Assembly (NCBI GenBank): GCA_035764005.1
Contig: DASTZZ010000099.1
Span: forward strand, 25,867 to 89,866
DNA length: 64,000 nucleotides
Source of the DNA: Terriglobales bacterium
GTDB lineage: Bacteria > Acidobacteriota > Terriglobia > Terriglobales > Acidobacteriaceae
Direction of reading: 5' to 3'
Under the pieces are notes generated by a model. That model had not been told where the DNA came from, did not search any database, and worked only from the letters and a program-made list of their open reading frames with translations. Each line of letters starts with the position of its first letter. The first letter of the stretch is position 1. Shown here one piece after another: positions 1 to 9,405 of the stretch. The position numbers and the translations under genes were made by a program.

Positions 1-934
1 CGCTGAACGTCGCGTTGCAGCTCGCGGTACCTTTCTTGCCGTCGCTGATGTTGGAGGTGACGGTGTACGAACCAGGCGCAAGTCCCGCCGTATCGACATT
101 GACGGTCGCACCATTGCCGTTCACTTTTCCGCCGGTCGCGGTGTAGGTGTAGCTGAGCGTTCGCTTGGGATTAAATCCGGAAGGCTGAACAGTAATCTGG
201 ACTGGCTCGCCGGCCATCACTTCCGTTGGTTGTGCCGAGCAGGAGGCGGTCGGCGGAGCAGGAGGCGGACCGAGGGTTCCAAAGTGGAATACCAGACCGC
301 CGCTGATTTTTACCGCGCCCATGTTGTCGCGGACGGAGCCAACGCCGGGGCCATTTACGAAACCAAAATTATGGTGGCCATATTCGTACTCAGCCTCAAA
401 GAGACGAATCGAGAGCTTCTTGAATGCCTGCAAGTCGAAGCCCCCGCCACCTGTGAATCCAAATCCTATGGACTGACCGAATCCGCGGGCTTCTTCGTGA
501 TTAATTCCGAAGCTCGCGAGCCCGAACGGGGTAAGCCCTTCCAAGGGAATGCGGAAGGTTGGGCCGGCCGTGAGCGTATTGATGGTGTTGATATCGCCGA
601 AGTGGTTGCCCGTCTCCACCACGCCGCCGAAGTACTTGTTGAACCAGTACGACGCCGCAACCGTGAAACCGGCGGGAATACCCTTATTCCCATTCACCGC
701 TCCATTGGGACTCAGCCATGAGTACCCGGTGAAAACGTCCACTTTGGACGGCTGGTTCTCATCGGAGTATGTGCTGGGAGCGGGATTCGCGGGTGGTGCG
801 GGAGCGGTCTGCGCCGCTGCATTATTTGACTGCGTCGCCGTCCCTTGATCAGATTGCTGCGCCGCCAACCCCACACACGCAGCAACGATTGCCAGCAATA
901 GACGGCCTATAAAACTCGAAAAGCGAGGTGACAT
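1..934 (-). CDS. Outer-membrane beta-barrel protein with Ig-like domain (3' end beyond window)
   Basis: Reading the minus strand from an ATG at 934 gives an open frame of about 311 codons that runs off the window edge, so the C-terminus is missing. A purine-rich site (GGAGGAAA) lies just before the start. The first ~25 residues are a signal peptide (hydrophobic LLLAIVAACVGLAAQ). Residues ~60-220 have alternating aromatic/glycine strands (KVDVFTGYSW, GGLVFHFG) typical of a small OmpA/OmpW-like barrel. A proline-rich linker (PPPAPP) follows, then an Ig/PKD-like segment (PGSYTVTSNISDG). In many acidobacterial relatives an OmpA peptidoglycan-binding domain comes next; that part cannot be seen. 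It probably anchors or monitors the envelope; the function is inferred. Confidence 0.75.
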   Translation of the reverse strand, partial: MSPRFSSFIGRLLLAIVAACVGLAAQQSDQGTATQSNNAAAQTAPAPPANPAPSTYSDENQPSKVDVFTGYSWLSPNGAVNGNKGIPAGFTVAASYWFNKYFGGVVETGNHFGDINTINTLTAGPTFRIPLEGLTPFGLASFGINHEEARGFGQSIGFGFTGGGGFDLQAFKKLSIRLFEAEYEYGHHNFGFVNGPGVGSVRDNMGAVKISGGLVFHFGTLGPPPAPPTASCSAQPTEVMAGEPVQITVQPSGFNPKRTLSYTYTATGGKVNGNGATVNVDTAGLAPGSYTVTSNISDGKKGTASCNATFS

Positions 935-1196
935 GCGCGTTTCCTCCAAAGAAACAACACGAGAACAGTTTCAAGAGAGACCGATACGGCAGATAGCGAG
1001 CCCGAGACCCCAGACTGAAACGGAAATTGTACAGCATCGTTTATCGTGCTGAAAAGCAAGCGGCTGTCCGGCAAAGCTTCTTTACAAAAAAGCCAGCGCC
1101 GCTTTGCGCCAACAATAAAACCAACAGTTCCAAAAAAGTTCTGCTAACCCCGACTGCGCCCCGAAGTCTATTCGCAGAGACAGGAGGTCTAGTTCG

Positions 1197-2102
1197 ATGC
1201 TCCGAACAGGTACTCTGGTTGCACTCGCGTTGTTCTCATTTGGAACTCTCAGCGGCCGCGTCTACGCCAGCCACCACGGATTAAATGTCAACATCGACGG
1301 CAATGAGCCGATAACCACTTGCGATCAGATCCATGTGCGTCCCGACGACGGCGAAGTTGCGCGGTCGGAAGACCGGCTCAACCTGCCCGAGACTTCGTCC
1401 ACAGTGCGCATCCGCGCAGCACAGAACGGCGGAATTTTTGTGTACGGAAGCGATCGCAAGGATTTTGCTGTGCTCAACTGCAAGCTTGCCATGGGCGACG
1501 AGCAGGCCACGGCGGAAAAGCGATTGCTGACTGTCAAGACTTCGTTCGAAGGCGGACAGCTGAGCGTGAGCGGACCCGAGGATGGCGATTGGACCTCGTA
1601 CCTCATCGTGCAGGCGCCGCGTACCAGTTCACTGTCGCTGAGCGGATTGAATGGTCCGATTTCCTTTTCTGGAATGAGCGGCAAAGTCGAAGTGCAGAAC
1701 ACGAACGGTCCGCTGTCGATCAAAGACTCCTCGGGCGAGATCAGCGCTGATATCACAAACGGTCCTATCAGTTATGCCGGCAATTCGGGCGATGTCAGGC
1801 TGCGCGCCGAGAATGGCCCCATTGCCGTGAAGCTGGCCGGCACTTCCTGGAATGGGAAGGGGCTGGACGCCGCATCAACTAACGGTCCGCTGGCTCTCAA
1901 GGTGCCAAACAACTATATGTCCGGAGTGCTGGTCCAGACCCGAGGCTACTCGCCATTTCACTGCTCCGGCTGTGAATCGGCACGCAAGGATTTCGATGAT
2001 GACAACAAGAGTGTCCAATTCGGAACTGGCCCCACGGTAGTCAGGCTTTCCACGGTGAACGGGCCAGTGTCGATCAATGAGAATGATCGCGATATGGAAT
2101 AG
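1197..2102 (+). CDS. Exported DUF4097-like protein with NGP repeats
   Basis: A 301-residue protein with a strong ribosome site (AGGAGG) just upstream and a signal peptide of ~24 residues ending RVYA. From about residue 145 the motif NGP followed by I, L or V recurs six times (LNGPISFSG, TNGPLSIKD, TNGPISYAG, ENGPIAVKL, TNGPLALKV, VNGPVSINE). This is the repeating turn of the right-handed beta-helix-like DUF4097/DUF2807 adhesin-type fold. The N-terminal half carries a beta-rich region with three cysteines in all (TCDQ, NCKL, plus CSGC later). Probably periplasmic or surface located; no catalytic motif is visible. It is divergent from the barrel protein to its left, with a ~260-base shared upstream region. 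Function unknown. Confidence 0.8.
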   Translation: MLRTGTLVALALFSFGTLSGRVYASHHGLNVNIDGNEPITTCDQIHVRPDDGEVARSEDRLNLPETSSTVRIRAAQNGGIFVYGSDRKDFAVLNCKLAMGDEQATAEKRLLTVKTSFEGGQLSVSGPEDGDWTSYLIVQAPRTSSLSLSGLNGPISFSGMSGKVEVQNTNGPLSIKDSSGEISADITNGPISYAGNSGDVRLRAENGPIAVKLAGTSWNGKGLDAASTNGPLALKVPNNYMSGVLVQTRGYSPFHCSGCESARKDFDDDNKSVQFGTGPTVVRLSTVNGPVSINENDRDME

Positions 2103-2151
2103 CACGTCACGAGAGATACCTAGATAAACGTTTTCGCCGGGTCGGCTTTCT

Positions 2152-4896
2152 GTGCGTTTAAGATGTTTTCCCGTGAAACGCAATCGTCTGACTCGGCGAC
2201 GCTTTCTTGAACTGGGGGCACTTTCGGTCGGAGCTGTTGGACTCCGCTCTCCTGCCTTATCAGCAGCCGCACAGGAAGGGATCTCGCTCATCTCTGATCC
2301 TGACGATCCAATTGCCGCGAGTCAGCCAGTGGCATGGGCTCGGCAGGAGTTAACCGCAGCCGTTTCCCAGGCCGGAACTTCCGTCCGGCAGTTTTCCTCC
2401 TTCGCTCAAGCGCCGCAATCGGACCACATCGTGGTTGCTGCAGGAGTTCGCTCTGCCCTTGTCGGAGAAGCCTTGAAGGAGGTAGGTGTGACTCCACCGA
2501 CTGCGCCGGAATCTCTCGCTGTCGTGCAAGCGAAATATAAAGACCGCCCCATTCTGCTCGTCAGCGGAGCCGACGCGCGCGGAGTTATGTACGCGCTGCT
2601 CGAACTCGCTGACCGAATTCGACACGGCGAGAATCCAATCGGTGTTATTGCCGATCAGAAGACGCTCATAGAACAGCCCTTCAATGAGGTCCGCAGCATT
2701 GGGCGTCTGTTCGTTAGCGATGTGCAGGACAAACCCTGGTTCAACGATCGCGAAATGTGGCCGGCGTACTTTTCAATGCTGGCAACTCAGCGCATTAATC
2801 GCTTTAGTCTCAATCTGGGAATCGGCTTTGATTTTCTGCAGTATGTTACGGACTCGTATTTCCTCTTTGCTTATCCGTTTCTTCTACAAGTTCCCGGTTA
2901 TGAAGTGCGTGCTGTGAATCTGCCCGACTCTGAGCGCGATCACAATCTCGAAATGCTGCAGTTCATCTCGCGCCAAGCGGTAGCTCACGGAATTGACTTT
3001 CAACTCGGCATCTGGACGCATGGCTACCAGTGGGCCGACACGCCGCAGTCCAACTACACCATTTCGGGACTTACTCCAGATAATCACGCTGCCTATTCCC
3101 GCGACGCGCTCGCCGCTTTGCTGAAGGCATGCCCTGATATCAGCGGCGTCACGCTCCGAACTCACGGCGAGAGCGGCGTGCGAGAAGGCAGCTATGACTT
3201 CTGGCGAACGGTATTCGACGGAGTTCCCAAATCAGGACGCCGCGTCGAGATCGATCTCCATCCTAAAGGCCTCGATCAGAAGATGATCGATTCGGCGCTG
3301 GCCACAGGCATGCCGGTTAGGCTCTCGCCAAAGTACTGGGCCGAGCACATGGGGCTGCCTTACCAGCAGACCGCGATTCGCGAATTGGAAATGCCACGGG
3401 AGGCGCCCAAGGATGGCACGTTCTTCGCGCTCAGCACAGGCTCGCGAATTTTCACGCGTTATGGCTACGCTGATTTCCTGCGCGAGGACCGCCCTTATAG
3501 CTTGATCTACCGCATCTGGCCGGGCACCCACCGGTTTTTGTTGTGGGGTGATCCGGTTTCGACGGCAGCGCACGCCCAAGCGTTCCAATTCTGCGGCAGC
3601 AATGGAGTGGAACTGTATGAGCCGTTGTCGTTCAAAGGCCGGCGCGGCTCCGGCCTGCCGGGAAGCCGCTGTGCTTATGCTGAAGCCTCGCTTAATCCAG
3701 ACCGAGATTGGCAAAAGTATCTTTATACCTATCGTGTCTGGGGACGAATGCTTTACAACCCCAACGCCGATCCCGACGTTTGGCGCCGCGAGTTGCGAAA
3801 AGATTTCTCAGAGCGTGCCACGGCCGTCGAAGGTGCTTTGGGCGCCGCCACTCGTATCATTCCACTCATCACGACTGCGCATCTGCCGTCAGCCGCAAAC
3901 GATACGTACGGTCCGGAGTTCTACACCAACCAATCGATCGTCGACGCGAACAAGTACTCTCCCTACGGAGATACTCCTGCTCCGAAAGTATTCGGCAACG
4001 TCAGCCCGCTCGATCCAGAACTGTTCGCGCGCACGAACGACTTCGCAGCCGAGCTTCTCAAAGGAGAGCATGGAGCGAAGTACAGTCCGATCGAAGTCGC
4101 GCAGTGGCTTGAGGATCTAGCCGCCCTCGCCGCGACACATCTGGCTGAAGCGGAGAAGGGAAGCGCTCGAAACACGCCGGAGCTCCGCCGGCTCTCGGCA
4201 GACGTGAAAATCCAAATTGGGATTGGAACATTCTTCGCCGCCAAACTCCGCGCGGCTACGCTGTACGCGATCTACGAGCAATCGGGCAGTCGCACTGCGC
4301 TGGAACACGCGGTGAGGATGTACAGCCAGGCGCGTGATACATGGAAAGGTTTCACCAATGACGCGACGGGGGTCTATGTGAAGGACATCACCTACGGTCC
4401 TCGCCCATATCAGCGCGGCCACTGGAGTGATCGTCTCGCCGCAATCGAAGAGGATGTTGTGGAAATGGCCAAGCGGCTCGAAGGAGCGTCGTCAACGACC
4501 AACAGTTCGGAGAACGTGAGCGCAGCCGTTGCCGAGGCACTTGGCCGGCCGCGCAGGGACGTAATTCAGTGCAACCACGTTCCTCCGCCGAACTTTGTCC
4601 CGAGACAGGAGCTGCCGATCGTCGTCACGATCGCACAGTCGCAGGTTCCCATTTCGGTCTTACTGCGCTACCGACATGTGAATCAGGCGGAGCGTTATCA
4701 GTCGCTCGAAATGCGGCTCAATGGTGAGAATCGCGAGGCGGCAATTCCAGCGAGCTATACAGACTCAGTGTTTCCAATTCAGTACTACTTTGAGTTAAGA
4801 ACAAACCAGAGATCGTGGCTCTATCCGGGGCTCGGCATGCAGCTCAACAATCAGCCCTATTTCGTAGTGCGTTCCGGAAAGCTGCGGTCGAGCTAA
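2152..4896 (+). CDS. Tat-exported glycoside-hydrolase-like protein
   Basis: About 914 residues from a GTG at 2152; a second in-frame GTG at 2173 would begin directly before the twin-arginine signal (TRRRFLELG) and is equally plausible. After the signal, residues ~40-165 resemble the N-terminal domain that precedes the barrel in alpha-glucuronidases and GH20 enzymes (ARGVMYALLELADRI). Then follows a TIM-barrel-like region (RINRFSLNLGIGFDF, then GIDFQLGIWTHGYQW). The C-terminal ~120 residues look like a beta-sandwich. No family could be named securely and catalytic residues were not assigned. Likely a periplasmic enzyme acting on plant or microbial polysaccharide. It converges with the large minus-strand gene to its right. 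Confidence 0.7.
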   Translation: MRLRCFPVKRNRLTRRRFLELGALSVGAVGLRSPALSAAAQEGISLISDPDDPIAASQPVAWARQELTAAVSQAGTSVRQFSSFAQAPQSDHIVVAAGVRSALVGEALKEVGVTPPTAPESLAVVQAKYKDRPILLVSGADARGVMYALLELADRIRHGENPIGVIADQKTLIEQPFNEVRSIGRLFVSDVQDKPWFNDREMWPAYFSMLATQRINRFSLNLGIGFDFLQYVTDSYFLFAYPFLLQVPGYEVRAVNLPDSERDHNLEMLQFISRQAVAHGIDFQLGIWTHGYQWADTPQSNYTISGLTPDNHAAYSRDALAALLKACPDISGVTLRTHGESGVREGSYDFWRTVFDGVPKSGRRVEIDLHPKGLDQKMIDSALATGMPVRLSPKYWAEHMGLPYQQTAIRELEMPREAPKDGTFFALSTGSRIFTRYGYADFLREDRPYSLIYRIWPGTHRFLLWGDPVSTAAHAQAFQFCGSNGVELYEPLSFKGRRGSGLPGSRCAYAEASLNPDRDWQKYLYTYRVWGRMLYNPNADPDVWRRELRKDFSERATAVEGALGAATRIIPLITTAHLPSAANDTYGPEFYTNQSIVDANKYSPYGDTPAPKVFGNVSPLDPELFARTNDFAAELLKGEHGAKYSPIEVAQWLEDLAALAATHLAEAEKGSARNTPELRRLSADVKIQIGIGTFFAAKLRAATLYAIYEQSGSRTALEHAVRMYSQARDTWKGFTNDATGVYVKDITYGPRPYQRGHWSDRLAAIEEDVVEMAKRLEGASSTTNSSENVSAAVAEALGRPRRDVIQCNHVPPPNFVPRQELPIVVTIAQSQVPISVLLRYRHVNQAERYQSLEMRLNGENREAAIPASYTDSVFPIQYYFELRTNQRSWLYPGLGMQLNNQPYFVVRSGKLRSS

Positions 4897-4920
4897 GAGT
4901 AGTGCTGTGCTGGAGCCTGT

Positions 4921-7900
4921 CTACCACCCTGGAAGCAGCGTGAACTGCCACACGTGATCCTGCAGCGGACGATTGTGCGGCCGGGCGTAGCTGACCTCAC
5001 CAACAGCAAAGCCAAGGATATTGAAGCGCAGGAATCCGCCAATGCTACTCACCGTTTTCGTTGGACCACCAGTGAAGCCCAGATCTTGCAGTTTGCCCCA
5101 GGCAACACCCGCGTCGTAGAACGGACCAATCTCCACCGGCGGTACTCCCGTTGTGTGTGGGATCAACCCCAAAGGACCGAGGAGTTCCGTCCGCAGCTCC
5201 GCGTTGGCTACGGCGATGCGGCTGCCTATGAGTTGATCGAACACAGGACAGTCCCCGGTTTGACTGAAGCTGGCGCCGCATTCGTTTGGCGAGATGGAAT
5301 TGATGTTGTAGCCGCGCACGAACTCCGGATAACCAAGATAAAGAGGCTGCAGGCGCTGGTCCTCGGAATCGCCGCCGTAACGGCCGTAATGCAGCACCCG
5401 TCCGGCCAGAGATACTGAACGCGCCAGATGAAAGTAGCGGCGGTAGTCGAGCAGGAGATTGGAGAAGTTCAATGTGCCGCCGTTCACACCAGCCTGGAAG
5501 CGATAGCGCTGTCCAGCGATAGGACTCACGCCGGCGAATATCGACGTGTCATAGACTAGCGCCGCTGAGGTCGTGCCCTCGTTCAGTGCTCCCAAAGTGG
5601 GAATATCCTGCGTCTGACGAGCCAGCAAATTCCCAAACACGTCAAACACTTCAGTATCCGCCTGGGCTGCAAAGCCGATGTTCTCGTATCCGCCGCTGAA
5701 CTCCAGCCGCTGCGCGCGGTTGAACGGATACTGCAGGTAGGCCGTTGCGGGCCGATTCTCCTGCCATGTAGTAATGACCTGCTGAAAAAAGATGGGAGTT
5801 CCGTCAGATGCAACTCCCTGCGCGACGCCAGCACTGCCACTGACGTACGGAACCTGTCCGCCGGTGAGTCCCCAGGTGAAACGATGGCGATTGTTTTCGT
5901 AGTTCACCAATCCGGTGAGATTGCGCACGAAGTTCTGCGTGCCGTTGTCGGTGATGGCTTCGCCGACGACGTTTACCTGGTGATAGTTCAGCATGTCGCT
6001 GAAATGAAGCTGTGTGCCGCCGCCAAAGCTGGTTCCGAAGGTGCTTTGACCGGCGAAAAAGCTGGGCGGCGCCACGTAGTCAAGACTGAGATGTGAATGG
6101 TAAGGCACGCTGCGGAAGTTCGCCGAGGCGACGAGACCTGTGCCTGCATCGCGCAGATACGCCTCGACATTGCTCTGCCGGCGCGCGTGAGGCGGCAGCA
6201 GCGCCGGAAGCAGGTCCGCGACTGCCTTTATTTCTCTCGTTGAAGGAGACTGCGGCGAATCGATGCGTTCGATGTGGAAGTCGCCTTTCACGAAGGCGCT
6301 GTACACAAGCGTGCCCGACTTTGCCGCGACCGTGAACGCGGGGCTCGTTCCAGTCACTCCGCTTACGCCGGTCTGGACATTTGTGACCTGCGCCGCCTCG
6401 CCTCCCGAAACGGGAACACGATAGAGGTTGGCGATCCCATTCGCGTTCGAGAGGAAGTAGACAGACGATCCATCGGGCGACCACTGCGGATTCATGCTGT
6501 CGCCGGTCTGCAATGTGGGAAGCTCGCGGATGTTCCCAGAGGCTACATCGAGCAGCGCGAGTCGATAGCGGCCCATGGCGAGATCGTCGAGTTGACTGGT
6601 GAAGCGATCGGTCGCGAAAGCAATCGTCCGACCGTCCGGCGACCACGCCGGCTGAAGATCGGCGTAAGCATCCTTCGTCAGTTGCTTCACCGCTCCAGTT
6701 TTCACATCAACCGTGAAAAGATCCGCGAGTCCCCCGACATTGGCTGAGATCGCAATCTGGCTGCCGTCGGGCGACCACGTCGGGTTCAGCACCTCGCCCA
6801 AGTGCGTGAAGGGAATGTGCCGCGTGATCTTGCCTTTCTGCACGTCGTAGATGGACAACTCGGCTTTACCGCCGGTGACGTTCGCGAATGCAAACTGGCG
6901 CCCATCGGAGTTCCATGCGCCTGCGGAGTTCACGAACTCAAGATTCACAAAGTGGGGGCTGATCGCAGTCGAGGTGATCTTGCGAAGTACGCTTCCCGTT
7001 TCGGCATCGGCTTCGTAGAGATCGATGGAGAAGAGCCCCTTCGCCGAAAAGAACATCAACTGCTTGCCGTCAGGACTGATCGCCGGACTTACGTTATAGG
7101 GGCCTCCGTGCTTCTTCGGAGAGATAAGCAGTCGTCCTTCTTCATCCGCGGGAGTCGTAGCTGCGAGGATCGGCCGCTCGGCATCGATCATTGCCGATTT
7201 CCATTGCTCAGAAAGCGCATCTTCGCCTTCATGCGCGACGGCTGCGATGGCAGCCTTTGCTCCACCGCGACTGGCAGCTCGCAGCATTTCCCCGACGGCG
7301 CGATCGCCGTACTTGCCGCCGACAAAAGCCCAGAATGCCTGGCCCCAGCGGTAGGGAAAATACTTGGGATTGTCGAGGTCCTTAATACGTGGAATTTTGT
7401 TTTCCTGCACTGCGTCGCGCAGCCACATCGCCGTGTTGGGGTCGACCGGACCAATCGACAGATACTCGGCCATGCCCTCAATAAACCAAAGCGGCAGGTT
7501 GGAAGCGGCAGGCATTTGCCCAAAAAGGGAAGAGCCTCTCTTCGTGATGTCGTACTGAAAAGCATGAACCAGTTCATGGCCGAGGACGTGATCGGTGTCG
7601 GAGAGAGGCCCGGCAAGAGGCATAACAACGCGTCGTCGCAGCGGCTCCGTTACGCCGCCAACGGACTCGCCGAGCATCTCAGGAATGACGGTCGTTCCTG
7701 AGAAGTCGGCATGATTCGCGTATACGATGACCGGCTGGCGCGATGAGAGCTGATGCCCAAGAATTCCCGACAGCCGCGTGTACCAGCGCTCGGCCATGCG
7801 TCCAACTTCGTCGATCGCAGGCTTTTCCTGATCGTAGTAATAGATGTCGAAGTGCTGCGTCTTCAGAACTTTGAAATCCAAGGTTCGATATCGAACCTGG

Positions 7901-7989
7901 TTTTGTCCGAAATACTCCTGTGCAATTAGAGATGGGCTGATTAGAAAAAGTACGGCCAGAAGAAGTCGGGCAAGCCACTCACGATCCAT
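4921..7989 (-). CDS. Peptidase-like / beta-propeller / Omp85-type barrel fusion protein
   Basis: A 1022-residue exported protein (signal peptide to ~residue 24, SLIAQ). Residues ~35-260 form a peptidase MA-like gluzincin domain: HELVH at 138-142 is an HExxH zinc motif and EGMAEY near 171-176 can supply the third ligand. Residues ~280-590 hold at least five PD40/TolB-type propeller blades (for example PTWSPDGSQIAIS, PAWSPDGRTIAFATD). The last ~380 residues are beta-barrel-like with FVRGYN, resembling the vRGF/Y loop-6 signature of the BamA/Omp85 superfamily, and the chain ends with Trp. So one chain seems to combine a protease, a propeller and an outer-membrane barrel. The architecture is read from the sequence; the activity is inferred. 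Confidence 0.8.
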   Translation of the reverse strand: MDREWLARLLLAVLFLISPSLIAQEYFGQNQVRYRTLDFKVLKTQHFDIYYYDQEKPAIDEVGRMAERWYTRLSGILGHQLSSRQPVIVYANHADFSGTTVIPEMLGESVGGVTEPLRRRVVMPLAGPLSDTDHVLGHELVHAFQYDITKRGSSLFGQMPAASNLPLWFIEGMAEYLSIGPVDPNTAMWLRDAVQENKIPRIKDLDNPKYFPYRWGQAFWAFVGGKYGDRAVGEMLRAASRGGAKAAIAAVAHEGEDALSEQWKSAMIDAERPILAATTPADEEGRLLISPKKHGGPYNVSPAISPDGKQLMFFSAKGLFSIDLYEADAETGSVLRKITSTAISPHFVNLEFVNSAGAWNSDGRQFAFANVTGGKAELSIYDVQKGKITRHIPFTHLGEVLNPTWSPDGSQIAISANVGGLADLFTVDVKTGAVKQLTKDAYADLQPAWSPDGRTIAFATDRFTSQLDDLAMGRYRLALLDVASGNIRELPTLQTGDSMNPQWSPDGSSVYFLSNANGIANLYRVPVSGGEAAQVTNVQTGVSGVTGTSPAFTVAAKSGTLVYSAFVKGDFHIERIDSPQSPSTREIKAVADLLPALLPPHARRQSNVEAYLRDAGTGLVASANFRSVPYHSHLSLDYVAPPSFFAGQSTFGTSFGGGTQLHFSDMLNYHQVNVVGEAITDNGTQNFVRNLTGLVNYENNRHRFTWGLTGGQVPYVSGSAGVAQGVASDGTPIFFQQVITTWQENRPATAYLQYPFNRAQRLEFSGGYENIGFAAQADTEVFDVFGNLLARQTQDIPTLGALNEGTTSAALVYDTSIFAGVSPIAGQRYRFQAGVNGGTLNFSNLLLDYRRYFHLARSVSLAGRVLHYGRYGGDSEDQRLQPLYLGYPEFVRGYNINSISPNECGASFSQTGDCPVFDQLIGSRIAVANAELRTELLGPLGLIPHTTGVPPVEIGPFYDAGVAWGKLQDLGFTGGPTKTVSSIGGFLRFNILGFAVGEVSYARPHNRPLQDHVWQFTLLPGW

Positions 7990-8133
7990 CTCATCCCCCG
8001 GGAACCTACTGCGAGTGCTAGAAGGGATGTGCTCGCAAAGAGCAATGTTGCACAGTTCTCAAGTGACAGTTTGTGCCATTTCGTTGCTGTTCACGCCATT
8101 CAGGACGTGAGCTGGACTGGCGCTCGCGCGTAC

Positions 8134-9177
8134 TCATGAACCGCAGCCACAAGAATTTCGAATGGTCAATTCCGTAGGCAGCTTGATTCGGACCGACGTG
8201 CGGGGATTCTCTTTCTGGTCAAAGAGGAGTTCGGCCGAGCGTCGACCCAATAATGCGACTGGCTGTTTCACGACCGTCAAGCTCGGCGAGAATGCAGATG
8301 CGAGATCAAAGTCATCGAAGCAAGCTAAGGCAACATCTTTGGGAATTTGTAAGTTCTCTTCGCCTAGCAGGTGGAGGAGTCGGACCGTAGCCACGGAGTT
8401 AAGCGTAAAGATCGCTTCAGCTCCGTTCTTTCCCGATAAGAATCTATGCAGGGCAGGGTGCTCAATATCTTGCTCGATGCCCGCGATGAGTTCCATTCGC
8501 GCGCACCCAGCACGATCCACCGCTTCTCGATACCCGAGCAGACGCCGCGAGATCGTGTGAAGATGAGCCTTGGCTCCCACTGCAAGAATTCTTTTGTAGC
8601 CATGACCGAGGAGATGCTCGACCGCTAGGCGGGCACCCTCGCGGTTAGTGACCGCCACCGCGGGTATTTCCCTATTCGGAATCGGCTGATCGAAGGCGAT
8701 GACCGGCAGGTTGTGTGTGTTGAGATTTGCCAGATATGCGCTGCGTTGATCCGCCGGCATAACGATCAGACCCTCGATCTGCCGGCGCAGCAAAATCTCA
8801 ATCTGCGCCTGTTCCGTTTGCGGAGAACCATCCGAGCATGTCAATACGACTGTGTAGTTCCTTTCCCGCGCAACCTGCATGACGGCGTGAATGGCCGCGG
8901 CCGTGAACGGGTCGGAGATGTCGGGAACAATCATTCCGATAATGGACGAAGCGCGCGTCTTGAGGCCGCGCGCCAGCAGGTTCGGGTGGTAACCCAGACG
9001 GTCCATCACCGCGCGCACGCGCTCGGCAGTGACGTCACTCACATCGGGTTCGTTATTGAGGACGCGAGAGGCCGTCTTCAGGGATACTCCGGCGTATTTC
9101 GCGACGTCGACGAGTGTCGCCTTTCCATTCCTGCCATTCTGCAAATGCAATGCGATCTCCGGGAGCGAATGCTTCAT
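8134..9177 (-). CDS. LacI-family transcriptional regulator
   Basis: A 347-residue regulator. The helix-turn-helix is at residues ~18-45 (LVDVAKYAGVSLKTASRVLN) followed by the hinge helix (NLLARGLKTRASS). The rest is a periplasmic-binding-protein-like effector domain (IIGMIVPDISDPFTAAA onwards), which usually binds a sugar. It is transcribed away from the TonB-dependent receptor, and a palindrome with core GACAACGTTGTC lies 6 bases before its start, where binding would block its own translation start and transcription. A second copy precedes the receptor. The arrangement strongly suggests that it represses itself and the receptor until a sugar ligand appears. Family assignment is certain; the ligand is unknown. 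Confidence 0.93.
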   Translation of the reverse strand: MKHSLPEIALHLQNGRNGKATLVDVAKYAGVSLKTASRVLNNEPDVSDVTAERVRAVMDRLGYHPNLLARGLKTRASSIIGMIVPDISDPFTAAAIHAVMQVARERNYTVVLTCSDGSPQTEQAQIEILLRRQIEGLIVMPADQRSAYLANLNTHNLPVIAFDQPIPNREIPAVAVTNREGARLAVEHLLGHGYKRILAVGAKAHLHTISRRLLGYREAVDRAGCARMELIAGIEQDIEHPALHRFLSGKNGAEAIFTLNSVATVRLLHLLGEENLQIPKDVALACFDDFDLASAFSPSLTVVKQPVALLGRRSAELLFDQKENPRTSVRIKLPTELTIRNSCGCGS

Positions 9178-9182
9178 CTTCC

Positions 9183-9194
9183 GACAACGTTGTC
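9183..9194. promoter_or_regulatory. LacI-type operator in front of the lacI-like gene
   Basis: The palindrome GACAACGTTGTC with its central CG is the classic LacI/GalR-type site. It sits 6 bases before the regulator's start codon. Its flanks are less symmetric (CC left, AA right) than those of the copy at 9322. Autoregulation is inferred. Confidence 0.75.
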
Positions 9195-9321
9195 AAAGAC
9201 ACAAGCAAAAACCTTACTGTCGCATACAGCTTTTGTCGTAGGCGTTGATTTTCCGCAAGAAAATGCCGGAAATCGGGTTGACTATTGCGATTGGACCGTA
9301 CTAACATCCGTCGCCTGCTGA

Positions 9322-9337
9322 CCGACAACGTTGTCGG
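9322..9337. promoter_or_regulatory. LacI-type operator in front of the TonB-dependent receptor
   Basis: CCGACAACGTTGTCGG is a perfect 16-base palindrome containing the same 12-base core as the site at 9183. The two centres are 141 bases apart in the divergent control region. The site lies about 70 bases before the receptor's ATG, near where its promoter or transcript start should be. Confidence 0.8.
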
Positions 9338-9405
9338 AGCAATATGAAGGCGGCCCCAAAACTCAGGAGAACGATTCAGGGCTGCCTTGCCCAAGGAGTT
9401 CTTCG

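Noticed and set aside
6802..7701. A 299-codon plus-strand frame
   Set aside because: It is antisense to the peptidase/propeller gene, whose domains are clear; there is no family match or start signal.
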